Shown here: one piece after another, positions 24,166 to 34,209 of the stretch
How the letters are laid out: every line of letters starts with the position of its first letter
Position numbering within the stretch: position 1 is the first letter of the stretch
NCBI GenBank assembly: GCA_003313425.1
Contig: NHZP01000014.1
Span: 992,001 to 1,056,000, forward strand
Length of the DNA: 64,000 nucleotides
Reading direction: 5' to 3'
DNA from: Pseudopyrenochaeta lycopersici
Taxonomy: Eukaryota; Ascomycota; Dothideomycetes; Pleosporales; Pseudopyrenochaetaceae
Notes under the pieces: generated by a model
The model's database searches: none
The model's input: only the letters and a program-made list of their open reading frames with translations
Told to the model about the DNA's origin: nothing
Position numbers and translations under genes: made by a program

Positions 24166-24500
24166 TCATATGCGCTTCGTGTGTCTCGCTATATCCTTCA
24201 ACCTATCTCCGTTGAAATGTAGCAAGTTGGTATTGAGCACGTGTAGGTGCTCAATCATAGTAGGTAAGGGACGCACTTGCTCGTTCCATGTATCGACCAA
24301 CTGCTTCACGCAGTGGTCGTTCCCATCTAGTCCGATTTTGACCCATATTGAGAGCCTCTAATCAGCCTCGGAGCGTTGGGAACTTACCAATCGCTTGGTT
24401 CCTGCGGAAGCTGTCAATGCTGTCTAGTGTACCTTGCTGCACCACGGCTAATCTTGTATTAAAACCGACTGTATAGTGCTTATGAACTTGGATATACTGT
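24166..24500 (-). pseudogene. Possible C-terminal remnant of a gene at the edge of the repeat block
   Basis: Two minus-strand segments join in frame through a good 61-bp intron (24327-24387, donor GTAAGTT, branch-like GCTGAT, acceptor CTAG). Segment 24388 to about 24500 gives FNTRLAVVQQGTLDSIDSF. Segment 24166-24326 gives VKQLVDTWNEQVRPLPTMIE and ends KDIARHTKRI and TGA. No upstream ATG was found before the neighbouring regulator gene. I do not recognise the protein. It may be a gene truncated by the repeat block, or chance. Confidence 0.28.
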
Positions 24501-24604
24501 AAAGAGCATGCATAGATATGTAGCTTCAGAAGAAGTACTCTCAAGCCAAGAGACGCGCTACCAACGTTTCACAACCGAGCGAACATACGCTTATGTGATT
24601 TGCC

Positions 24605-26949
24605 CTACCATGAGTAGTGCTCGTTGAGGAAATCATCCGTCACCAGAAATCCCAGGTCAGCGCTGTTCACGCTTCTTGTGTCGTCGGGGTCCCAGGTAAT
24701 CCCAGGAAAAGGTCCTGCTCCAGGCTGCATCAGATCTACAAGATCTAAATCCAGCCCACACTCCTCAATTTGCTGTCCGCTCTCATTTTTGCCGGCCTCA
24801 ATACTCTGCAATATGTTATCCCTGATCTCTTGCACGCTGGGAGAGACTTCTTGGATAGCCTCCATTGCATCCAGGATTTGAGCCATAGGTTTCGATATGT
24901 CCTTGTCATCCCAGGAAGACTTCTCTATATACCTTCGAATCATGACGATTTCCGCTGCCGATGCCAGTGTTTGGACAAAGTCTAGTGGAAGAAACTCAAA
25001 ACGGTAGTATCTCCCATAGCTCTTGAGAAGCTTTAGAATTGCAGACAGAGACTGGTAGCATATTTCTATTGCCTCACCGTTGATAACTGCCTGATCATCA
25101 AGGTGTTGCCGGGGTGGTCTATGCAGGATAATCATGGTTGTATGGAAAAGCATGTGGATGTGAAGCACATATGGAGGCACCTGACCGACGGTCCACTGAT
25201 TCCAGTGAAGCTTTTGCGGGAGCTCGGAAAGCCATCTTACGAGTGAAGTGTGCACCTGCTGCACCGTTTGTGCTGCTGCTACTGCTGCTGATGTTGCTTC
25301 TGCAGATTGCCGCCGGCGGTTTTCAAATACGTCTACAATCATGACATGCAGAATCTTGGTCAGCTCGACTTGATGTACCAAACAAGCGACTAATGGGATG
25401 CCGTCTTCGAATGCTGTTGGAGACGTTCCCTTGCAGACGTAAATGTCAAGTAGGCGCTTCCATTCTTCGGGGTAGGGAATGCGGATTGTGTCTTTGACGT
25501 CTGCTTCGTGCGGGTACAAAGCAGGTGGACGCCCAAAGTACATGCTAAGCTGTTTGTCGACGATGAAGATTGCCCAATACACCCGTCGGAAGATCTCGCG
25601 GTCCACTGATGATTCAGACCTGCTCCGTTTCCAATTATTGGGGTCAAGGTGCAGTCCCATCTCATGCGTCAGCCGGAAAGCCATACCGCAGTAAAGCCAC
25701 CCCTTGGAGCTTCTGCCCTGACCAATCTCAAGGCACCCAAGCATAACTAAGGCTTGGAGAATGGTGATGTCCGGTAAATTGAGGGATTGAAGAACTAGGG
25801 TTTCAGCCTTGCTGGAGAAAATGGCCGACAGATGTCTCTGCGATGTATCTGACGAGACGAGAGCACCCACTGCGCAAATGGAAAACATGAGCGAGTCCGA
25901 ATAATATGGTCCTTCACCGGCATCATAGTCTCTAAGGAACCACTCGCGGTACACGTACATATGGAATGGGTAGCAATTCTGAAAGAAGCTTGCAATGAGC
26001 TTTCGGCAAGTCTCATCTTTGGGTCGAAATTGGAAATGTTGCAGGCGTTCTGTATCCGCGATTCTCGATGAGACTACCCCGAGCGCTGAGCCTGGAGATT
26101 GGTCGGCCGGACTGGTCGGTGGAGGTGCCGCCCCGGACAACTGCATCTGAAATAGAGACGTGCCGCCATAGAATTGCGCGCATGTACTAGTGGTGAGTTG
26201 GCGCATTCGCCCTTCTCGTGCTCTGGCTAGGACAAGACTGCCAGAGTCTGGAGGAGACACCGATGGGTCTGGAGTGTTTACTGCTTGATTTGCAGTCGCT
26301 TGGGACACCATTTGAGCTTGAGGATTTTGAGATGGTGGCGAGGCTGACAAAGTTGGCAGGTTGCCTAGCAATGAGACCCGCGTGGTCTCATCGGCGGCGG
26401 CAAGTCTTCTAAGGAAATTCTCTAGAGTGCTGACCTGATTCTCGAGCGCCTGTATGTATTTCTTTGAGGCGGGTCTATGGGGGCCGATAACGTCAGCCAT
26501 CGGCGTACTTTAAGAGCTCGTAGGTCATATGTTTGCACCGAGGCCGAATGGATCTGATGCGGACCATACCTGGACCTCTCCCCGTTACCCAAAATCACAC
26601 ATTCTACCTTAGCTCTCCGGCATTTCGAACATGGTTTCATCCTATCACATTTGATCTGGAGACGGCAAGATGTGTCAGTCAAGTTTGCCGGGTTACAGGA
26701 GAACTTGTAATAGAGCACACCTTGCGTTTACGACAGCGCTCACAACTGTGATATTATGGTTAGCTCTTCTGTCAATCAGATAGTCTCGTGATGGCCCATC
26801 CCCGCATCATTGACCATCAGTCGCCATATGCGTGGGAGAACCAGGCGATGGGGTGATTGGACATACGAGACAATAACAACATCTCCTCCGCCCACCGGAG
26901 CTTGCGTCGACACTTGCACTCGGGGAATCTCCACTAGTGAGAAGTTCAT
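24605..26949 (-). CDS. Zn2Cys6 fungal transcription factor
   Basis: A nuclear regulator of 698 residues in four exons: 26867-26949, 26721-26745, 26570-26655 and 24605-26507. All three introns are short, and the first has a canonical GTATGT donor and CTAAC branch. Joining the exons restores the binuclear zinc cluster (CERCRKRK, then IKCDRMKPCSKCRRAKVEC, six Cys, residues about 29-55), split by intron 2. A linker with RPASKKYIQALENQVSTLE follows, likely a dimerisation coiled coil. The middle fits the fungal-specific TF domain, including RVYWAIFIVDKQLSMYFGRP. The start ATG was chosen because it is the only one that joins in frame to the zinc cluster. It lies 906 bp from the divergent permease gene, which it may regulate (inference). 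Target and ligand are unknown. Confidence 0.88.
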
Positions 26950-27855
26950 GGTGTGGTCAGTGGGTCGATTATTAATAAAATGATACCTAAAAGTGCTGGC
27001 CTCAACCGTGATAGTATTAGGCGTTGGATGTATCAAAGCGGGAGCGTCGCAGGTCTCCGCTGAACGACTGCACCGAGGCTACCGGCAATGCTGTGACGTC
27101 GGCGACTCCAAGCCGTGCTCCGATAGACCTGCTCCACGCGACGCACAAGGCACATACAGATAACAGACAAGTAAGAAAATCAAATTAACGCTGCTGATTG
27201 TTGTTAAATGATGACTGTTTACTTTTTGGCACACGTAATGCGACGGGAGGGCAGTTCCACAGATTGAATAAGGAGAGAGCGTGTGCAGACGGAGACAGTG
27301 AGCCGTGGGGTCTATGGTTTCAGTCAGTCCCGATGGAGTGCTAAGCTTCCGACCCCGACTGCCAGTTGCGCTAAAGGACTGATTAGGATTTACGAAATGA
27401 GTTTTTTACGACGACTACATATCTTTGCCCTCCTATCACAAGCTAGGGAGGCACCCAATGCCGAGATTGCAAGGATGGCCTCGTGACGGCGACGGAGCAC
27501 CGAGCCCGTTCTCACACCAGCTGAACCCGCTTTAGCATCTTCCCTATCTTGATTGACAGGTGTTGAAACTCGAATCGCGCCGACTTCCCCGCATTCGAAT
27601 ACAAAAATGTATTAGTTACACAGCCACTGCAGTTTGGGGGACAAGGGCGTACTTAGTAGAATTGTGGGCTACATGCTGCTCTACTTCTCCTCTCCAGCAT
27701 ATTTAAAGACATCATACTCCACTCCTATTGCCATGACTACCGTATAGATTATACACTAAATTATATATCCTTGCTTGTAAGCTTCTCGTAGCTTTGAACT
27801 CCTCTTCGTTCCATTCAGCCCCACATCGCTCAAGTACCAAATTCTAGCTATTATC
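26950..27855. other. Divergent intergenic region between regulator and permease
   Basis: About 900 bp separate the two start codons. I see no coding evidence. Several CGG/CCG triplets occur (for example around 27043-27085), but no convincing paired Zn2Cys6 site. The region presumably holds both promoters. Confidence 0.5.
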
Positions 27856-29606
27856 ATGCCCGTAGAAAAGGTGTCAAGCGCCCCAGATACTACAGGTACC
27901 GAGCGTACCAAATCTGAAATGGTCGTGGACGTGGGCAGCGAGGAGCGATCGACTGGCGAGGGCAACGCATCTGAGATCTTTGTTGACCCGACTATTGAGA
28001 AGAAGGTGCTGCGTCGCCTGGACAAGCGCTTTGCGCCTCTCTTCTGCGCCCTCTACTTTTTTGGTGAGACTGCATTGCGTACCAGAGATTCATCAAGACG
28101 AACATTATACTGACTCCACCCTCGTATATAGCCTACCTTGATCGAAGCAACATCGGCAATGCTGCCATTGCTGGTCTGACCGATCAGCTCAGCCTATCTG
28201 GTGCTCAGCTGAGCACTGCTGTCAGCATGTTCTTCGTCACCTACGTTGTCTTTATGGTGCCGTTTGTGCTCTCTCTTCGCTGGCTCAAGCCTCATCGTGC
28301 CATGGCTGCTATGGCCTTTGCCTGGTCCATCGTCACAATTGGAACCGCTTTTGTCCAGAACTACAGCAGCCTTCTTGCCTGTCGTCTGATCCTTGGCATC
28401 TGTGAGTCGGGTTTCTTCCCCTGTATCAGCTTATATATCACCATGGTCTACAATCGCGAGGAACAAGGAATGCGCTTTGCCTACCTGTTCGCTGCCACAG
28501 CCTTGAGCGCAATGTTTGGCGGTCTCGTTGCGACTGGCATCACACACATCGGCAACATCGGTGACCTCCGCGCTTGGAGCTGGCTCTACATTATAGAGGC
28601 TCTCATCTCTCTGGTTGTCGTGCCATGGGCTTGGTTTGGACTGCCAGAGAACCCTGCCAAGGCTAAATTCTGGACACCCGAGCAGCGTGATACAATGGAA
28701 AGAAGAGAGTTGAAGCGACAGGAATATATGGGTGCAAACAGACTTGAATGGACGCAGGTATCATCTGCTCTCCGCACTTGGAGAATGTACACTGGGTAAG
28801 TTTGGTTGATACGTCCTAGAGCTTTGTCATGTCCTGCAACGCAACTGACATTGCCACAACAGAGCCTTGATTCAGTTTTTCCAAGATATCATCCTCTACG
28901 GCTTCAGTACCTTCCTTCCTTCGATTCTGAAGAATGGGTTGGGATATAGCCGGCTCGAAGCACAGTACCTTAGCGTTCCTGTCTACCTTCTTGGAGGTAT
29001 ATCTTTTTTTGCTGCTGCCAAAATTGGCGACAAGTACCGTCTTCGTGGCACTGTACTCCTCTTGCTCAACATCTTCGCCGTCATTGGGTACACTATTCTC
29101 CTCACAGTGGACAACTCTTCTATTCAGTACTTTGCATGCTTTCTTATCGCTATTCGTAAGTAGAGCCAGCCGCTCCCTCGACCCCAAACTTATGAGACTG
29201 ACATTTTCAGCTCTTTACAACGGACCCGGTATCAACGAAACGTGGATTGTCAATAACACTGCTCCTCATTACCGGCGAGCCACCTTCCTTGGCATTTCTC
29301 TATCTGTAGGAAATGTCGCTGGTATTGTAGCAGGTCAGGTAAGCTCAGCTTTCATCGCGCGGTTCAGTTTATCAAGCACGCTTACCTAAATTTTGCTATG
29401 TCTAGATTTACCGCAAAGCTCCTTATAAATTGGGAAACTGGACGTCTCTTGTTTCGATACTTATTAGTATGGTATTGATTACTATTCAGCTCATATACTT
29501 TAAGATTGAAAATAGGAAGAAGGTCCAGATCGCCAATGGCGAGCGTCCGGACGACCGCACCCAGTTCACTGGCGAACACAACCTAGAGTTCAGATATGTC
29601 TACTAA
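27856..29606 (+). CDS. MFS transporter, anion:cation symporter family (allantoate permease-like)
   Basis: A 497-residue plasma-membrane permease in five exons: 27856-28063, 28132-28795, 28863-29155, 29211-29338 and 29406-29606. All joins keep frame and use GTRAG-type donors. The first membrane segment is followed by AYLDRSNIGNAAIAGL, and later come CRLILGICESGFFPCISLYI and VYNREEQGMR. These are signatures of the ACS family (TC 2.A.1.14: Dal5, Tna1 and relatives), which import small organic anions with protons. An N-terminal tail of about 65 residues precedes the first segment. Substrate cannot be read from sequence. The neighbouring 5-oxoprolinase and D-glutamate cyclase-like genes make 5-oxoproline or a similar lactam acid a reasonable guess (inference). 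Confidence 0.9.
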
Positions 29607-29931
29607 GCTAGACAACACTCAACTGGGCCCAAAAAAGCTTTTCATCTCTCAAAAGATATGTGATTCCATACCTTAGCGACTGTTCAGAGCAGGGAGTATT
29701 TAATGTAACCTCTATGTGCATTGTGTAATTGCGATGCGTTAGGTTCCTTAGTAGATTTTTGATATCGCACGCATGATAACGGTTCTACATTCTCTTCGTG
29801 TAATGTGAAAATAAAACCGTGGAAACCCCCAAGAACGATGAACTTTATCCCCTTTAGTCATTCACTTCTTGGGGGTTCAATGCAATTCAAACATGTATTG
29901 ATAGCCGGTGACACTAAGCTTTCGAGCTATA
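29607..29931. other. 3' flank of the permease gene
   Basis: No gene is seen. A 12-bp inverted repeat (AACCCCCAAGAA at 29824-29835 and its complement at 29866-29877) with a 30-bp loop lies between the permease and the transposon. Its role is unknown. Confidence 0.5.
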
Positions 29932-30000
29932 AGCTCGGCACCGTGGCGATGGGCCGCGTCAGCGGTGGGCCACCCCACCAAAATTGTTACCCCTCAAAAA

Positions 30001-30131
30001 AATCGAGATACCTTAACACACTGTACTTAAAAATAAGCGCCCGTAAGGAGGCCATATAAAGAATCGAGATACCTTAACATACTGTAGTACCTGTACTTAA
30101 AAATAAGCGCCCGTAAGGAGGCTATATAAAG
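30001..30131 (+). repeat. Direct duplication next to the left TIR
   Basis: Units at 30001-30061 and 30062-30131 both start AATCGAGATACCTTAACA and continue through AAATAAGCGCCCGTAAGGAG to a TATAAA-like end. The second has a 9-bp insertion. The unit spans the inner TIR edge and may duplicate the transposase promoter (inference). Confidence 0.85.
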
Positions 30132-30455
30132 AGCACTTACTAATCTTAAATTTAGTATTTTAACTAGCTAGAGATAAGCTATAAAGGCGTATAGTATCCC
30201 TTAATTAACTCTTTAATAGTAATAAGCTAGTTATTAACTAGCTATAATTATTTATATCTATAAGTAGAGGTTGACTCTAAAGTAAGAGGAATTCCTAGCT
30301 AACTAGATCCTTAATAAAGATTTAAAGGCTTACTCTCTTAGCTATACTTACGCGCGTAAGATACCTACTTAAATCCTAGCTATTAATTACGATTATAAAC
30401 CCTTTAGCTATAACTAAATCTTTAGCTTTATCTAATATAATCTACGTGTTATATC

Positions 30456-30929
30456 TAGGGTGGCAAATGGGTATAGGTTGGGGTTGGGTTGGGTTTGATT
30501 ACATAAGACCCGTACCCAACCCAGCTCTATACCCAGTCTTTATACGCTAGTAATGGGTATAGGTTGAGGTTACTGTGAATGGGTTGAGGTTAGGGTTAGG
30601 GTTATTAGCCTCGGGTACGTCTGGGTCTGACTAATCACGTCTTTTTTATATTAGGTCTAATACTAACTAATATGTATCTAAAATAGCTAGTTATGCTACT
30701 AATTATAGTAAATTATTATGATTACTAAGCAACCCCAGTGGGTACCCGTAACCAAACCTAAACCCATACGTGCATAACCTTAGCCTTAACCCAACCTAGA
30801 GTCCGTGCGACCCAACCCCAACCTATACCCATGGTCCGTGCGACCCAACCCTAAACCCAACCCACTTATCTATAACCCTATACCCAACCTATACCCATAG
30901 CGGGTACTCGTAACCCATTTGCTACCCTA
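30456..30929. mobile_element. hAT MITE with telomere-like and GGGTT repeats
   Basis: The termini TAGGGTGGCAAATGGG and CCCATTTGCTACCCTA are flanked by a perfect 8-bp duplication GTTATATC (30448-30455 and 30930-30937), indicating hAT mobilisation. The 474-bp body is built of GGGTT/AACCC-type short repeats, including two TTAGGG units at about 30590-30603. It has no coding capacity. It is nested inside the mariner-type element. Confidence 0.9.
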
Positions 30930-32490
30930 GTTATATCTATTATTAGTAGAAAGATTAAAGCTACTAAAGCTTAAGCTACTACTCTTAAGCTTATACTCTT
31001 ATTTCTTAACCTCTTTAAGCGTGTATAAGACTACTTTAGTATTTAAATAAAAAATATATAGAATTTAGATAAAATTAGAGTAGTACTAAGCGTATATACT
31101 AACTTAAGAGTACTCTCTAGCTCTAAAAAAAAGAAAGCTTATATTATATCTTTAGAGTCTTATAAATAAGTTTCTATTTTTAAGACTATCTTAGCTATAA
31201 GTAAGAAACTTAAATATACTATTATCTTTAAAAGTAAGAGCTTTTAGACTAGCTAGTTCTTTACCTCTTTAGTCTTTAACTAGCTATATATAACTTTAAA
31301 AAATAAATAAATATTAAGCTTTATTAAAATAAAGTAGCTAAAGTAAATTTTTATACTTAGAATAGTAACCTTACTTAGTTATATATAGCTACTATTACTT
31401 AACTACTATAGTAGCTATATTAGCTTTAACTTTATACTACTTTATAAGTAGTATAAAATTAAGCTCTTTTATTTACTTTTTTACTACTCTTATATTTTAT
31501 AGCTTCTTAATCTTACTAGCTTCTTAGTAGTTAAGTTAAAATATAAAGCTAAGATTTAAGCTCTAGTATCTCTTAATAATATAGTACTAGTTAAGAAGTA
31601 AAGATTTATAAGTTACTACTATTAAGCTTAAAAAGCTAGCCTTATAAAAAAAGTTATAAAAGCTAAGTAGAGAGTAACTAGCCTCTTTCTTTTTAATTTT
31701 AGCCTAGTCCTTTAGTCTTTATAAATATCTTACTTAGTTACTCTTTCTAAAGCTCTATCTCTTTAAAATACTATTTTCTTAATACTTTAGAGGCTTTAGG
31801 ATATTTACTAGGCTTAAAAGCTACTTACTAAAGAAAGTAAGCTATTAGCTAGTACGCGCCTAGTACTATAGAAAGCAAGTAAGGCTATTATAAGTAGGAA
31901 TACTTATACTACTAAGCTTAAGGCTAGTAATAAGAGACTATAACACTAACTAGATTAAGCTAGGCCTATATTAACTAGAAAGTAAATTAAAGTTAACTAT
32001 AATAAGAGGTTTGTAGACGTTAATACTATAGCTACTATATATGAGAGAGAGGCAGAGGAATAATAAGAAATCTTAGCTAGAGCTAGAGCTATTACAGCTA
32101 AAAAGGCTACAGCTAATACAGCTGCTTAAGACCTTAAGTTTATGTGTACTAAGTTTTAAATTTAAACCTTATTGTTAAGATATCTTGAATTTTTTTGAAG
32201 GGTGACAATTTTAGTGGGGTGGCCCAACGCAAATGTGGCCCATCGCCACGGTGCCGAGCTTAATGCCCGCTCGCTCTTTTAGTGATAGGATGTGCTACGT
32301 ACCTTTCCTCTAGTCAAGAAAAGAGGCCGTTATCCTGTATTAGTGTCACAAAAGGCACTTCATCCTTGTTAGAATATCAACGTACTAATGTGAGAATGCA
32401 TGATGTATCCGATATAAATCTAGGTTCTGTAATTCATGCCCATCCTTGTATTTATATGCACGAGTGCGATTTCGTCAGGTATACTTATCT

Positions 32491-33420
32491 CTATACCAGC
32501 ACATCGCTATCCAGACAGTCAAGCACGAGCATATGCCCAGGGGCATGTCCCATAATGGTCCCCTTTAAACCTGCCCTCATGACCGCTTCCTGGGGAGTCA
32601 CACCACAGCCCCAGAATACCGGAATATTCTCATCATCGCCAACCACTTCGCTCAAGGGCTGATGATTTAAGGTCAGAGGAGCATCACCCCATTGCGGATT
32701 ATCGATATCCATGATTCCAAGGCGCTCGAGGGCATCCCATCCCCAAGCTAGACACTCACCGTGGGTGGGAAGGTAACGTCGCGTGATGGCACGAATCTTT
32801 GGGATATCGGCCTTTTTGTACGGCCTCATGGAAACCACATAAGTGCTTCTAGTAAAGACGCCCGCGGGGTTCAGAGGAATGTTGGTACGGTACATCGGTA
32901 CGTTGCGGTCCATGACAAAGTGTCGAGACGGCAGGTCTGCGGCTGACAGGGCAGACTCGAAGCTGTAACTGCACCCGATGAGGAAGGCGACGTGGTCAGA
33001 CGTCCATTGAGATTTTATATCTAGGATTCCCTCGTCGGTGAGCTGTGAATTCACGTAGACATTGAATCGAGGGCAGTCGCTTCGGAGATCCAGATGTGCC
33101 GCAATCTTGTCTCCGCTGAGGATAGTGGGAAGATGAGACTTGAGACGGGAAAAGTCACCAGTTACTCTGGACTCGGCTAGGAGCGGGCAAGGGACTGGGT
33201 TGCGTGCGCAAAGGTCCCGGAAGTCAGAGGCATAACAAGACGGTAGAATTATCAGGTTTGCCTGGAGATGGGAGGGTGCCAAGCCCGACGTGGATTTAGT
33301 GTACGTGTTGGTACGGGCAGCAAAACGAGCATCAAGGCCAGTCTTTAAAGTTGTTTCCGGTACCCCAACCAGTAGCCTTGTAGGTCCCATGGCACAGATC
33401 GTGGTGGTTGTAGTGGCCAT
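32491..33420 (-). CDS. DUF1445 family protein (D-glutamate cyclase / putative hydro-lyase)
   Basis: A single-exon gene of 309 residues. It fits the DUF1445/UPF0317 family (PF07286): the central block SGLAPSHLQANLIILPS, then NPVPCPLLAE, and the C-terminal IPVFWGCGVTPQEAVMRAG and APGHMLVLD. The vertebrate homologue DGLUCY converts D-glutamate to 5-oxo-D-proline, and bacterial relatives are often encoded beside 5-oxoprolinase genes (established knowledge). The ATG at 33420 is the first in frame; upstream codons lack ATG. No targeting signal is obvious. It diverges from the 5-oxoprolinase gene across 789 bp holding a palindrome, so co-regulation is plausible. The exact substrate in fungi is not established. 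Confidence 0.88.
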   Translation of the reverse strand: MATTTTTICAMGPTRLLVGVPETTLKTGLDARFAARTNTYTKSTSGLAPSHLQANLIILPSCYASDFRDLCARNPVPCPLLAESRVTGDFSRLKSHLPTILSGDKIAAHLDLRSDCPRFNVYVNSQLTDEGILDIKSQWTSDHVAFLIGCSYSFESALSAADLPSRHFVMDRNVPMYRTNIPLNPAGVFTRSTYVVSMRPYKKADIPKIRAITRRYLPTHGECLAWGWDALERLGIMDIDNPQWGDAPLTLNHQPLSEVVGDDENIPVFWGCGVTPQEAVMRAGLKGTIMGHAPGHMLVLDCLDSDVLV

Positions 33421-34209
33421 GTTGCCTGAGTTTGATAAATGGACGGGAGAATTGAGAGGAGAAGCAGAAAGCAATTTGAGCTAGAGTGGATATACTTTGC
33501 GTCAATGAAAATGAAATAAGACTGCAAGCGTAATAACGGGGTGTGGGCGTGACTATATTTCGTCGAGCGAAAATAATCTTTATACGTGCACATAGCGTAC
33601 CCTGTCAAAATACTCCACGGCGCGGACCACCGATACGGGGCCTGCCCATGGGCTGGAGAAAACGACAGGTGGGGTTTTTGGTTAAAAACATCACTCGGTA
33701 CTGTGGATATCGGAGGTCAGGGTGTGAGCGCGATTAGAATGAATGTCCGTAATCCAGCTTAGTGGGGTTGATAGCGGTGACGGAGCTCCGTCGCCGCTGA
33801 GAGCCCCACTAAAGAGGCCGCTTTCGAGTGTTAACATCACCCCTGACTACCTGAAGATCTCTATGCGGAGCGGGCTACCGAGCGCCATTGTGCGTATCTA
33901 GCTCGGAAGTGTGAGAACTGTGGACCGCTAGCTACCAAATCATACACGGAGGTAAAGCCGTACCCAACTAAAGCCAGCAATGCCAGCCAAATGCTCTGTA
34001 GTCGGCAGGCAGGTGTTGAGAAGACTTCGATCTATAAGACAGATATTTCAATGGAGCCCCACAGTCATGAGCATCATTGAAGGCATCGCGGCTTGTCTTG
34101 AATTACCCCACGAGGGCTTTACAATACCGATAAACTCGAGCTTGGTTCGATAGTCCTCCCATCGACCTGCGTTTACACGTTCCAACTCCGTTTAACTTCG
34201 TTAGCAGGC
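33421..34209. promoter_or_regulatory. Shared divergent promoter region, DUF1445 / 5-oxoprolinase
   Basis: 789 bp lie between opposite start codons, with no coding evidence. The main feature is the palindrome at 33759-33812, nearly equidistant from both starts. Confidence 0.6.
33759..33812. promoter_or_regulatory. 54-bp imperfect palindrome with CGG/CCG triplets
   Basis: Two 27-bp arms meet at 33785/33786, and I count 22 of 27 positions paired. The inner core (33774-33797) pairs at all but one position and contains GACGGAGCTCCGTC, that is CGG-N4-CCG with further CGG/CCG outside. Zn2Cys6 factors bind such paired triplets. Alternatively it is a tiny MITE remnant, since the arms end TTAGTGGGG / CCCCACTAA. 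Confidence 0.6.

Larger units (their letters stand above)
29932..32260. mobile_element. Tc1/mariner-type transposon with long TIRs, degraded interior
   Basis: Inverted repeats of about 88 bp begin AGCTCGGCACCGTGGCGATG at 29932 and end with the complement at 32260. They differ mostly by transitions. A TA dinucleotide flanks each end (29930-29931 and 32261-32262), the Tc1/mariner target. Removing the nested MITE and its duplication leaves about 1.85 kb, the size of fungal pogo/Fot1-like elements. The interior is AT-rich and stop-ridden, and I could not read a DDE motif, so the subfamily is inference. It separates the permease from the cyclase gene. Confidence 0.78.

Noticed and set aside
29824..29877. 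Intrinsic terminator hairpin after the permease gene
   Set aside because: The inverted repeat has a 30-bp loop, and fungal polymerase II does not use such terminators.
30580..30610. Telomere / chromosome end
   Set aside because: TTAGGG units are few, internal and bounded by a transposon with an 8-bp target duplication.
33421..33474. Longer DUF1445 frame starting at 33474
   Set aside because: The extra 18 codons begin with TTG, not ATG.
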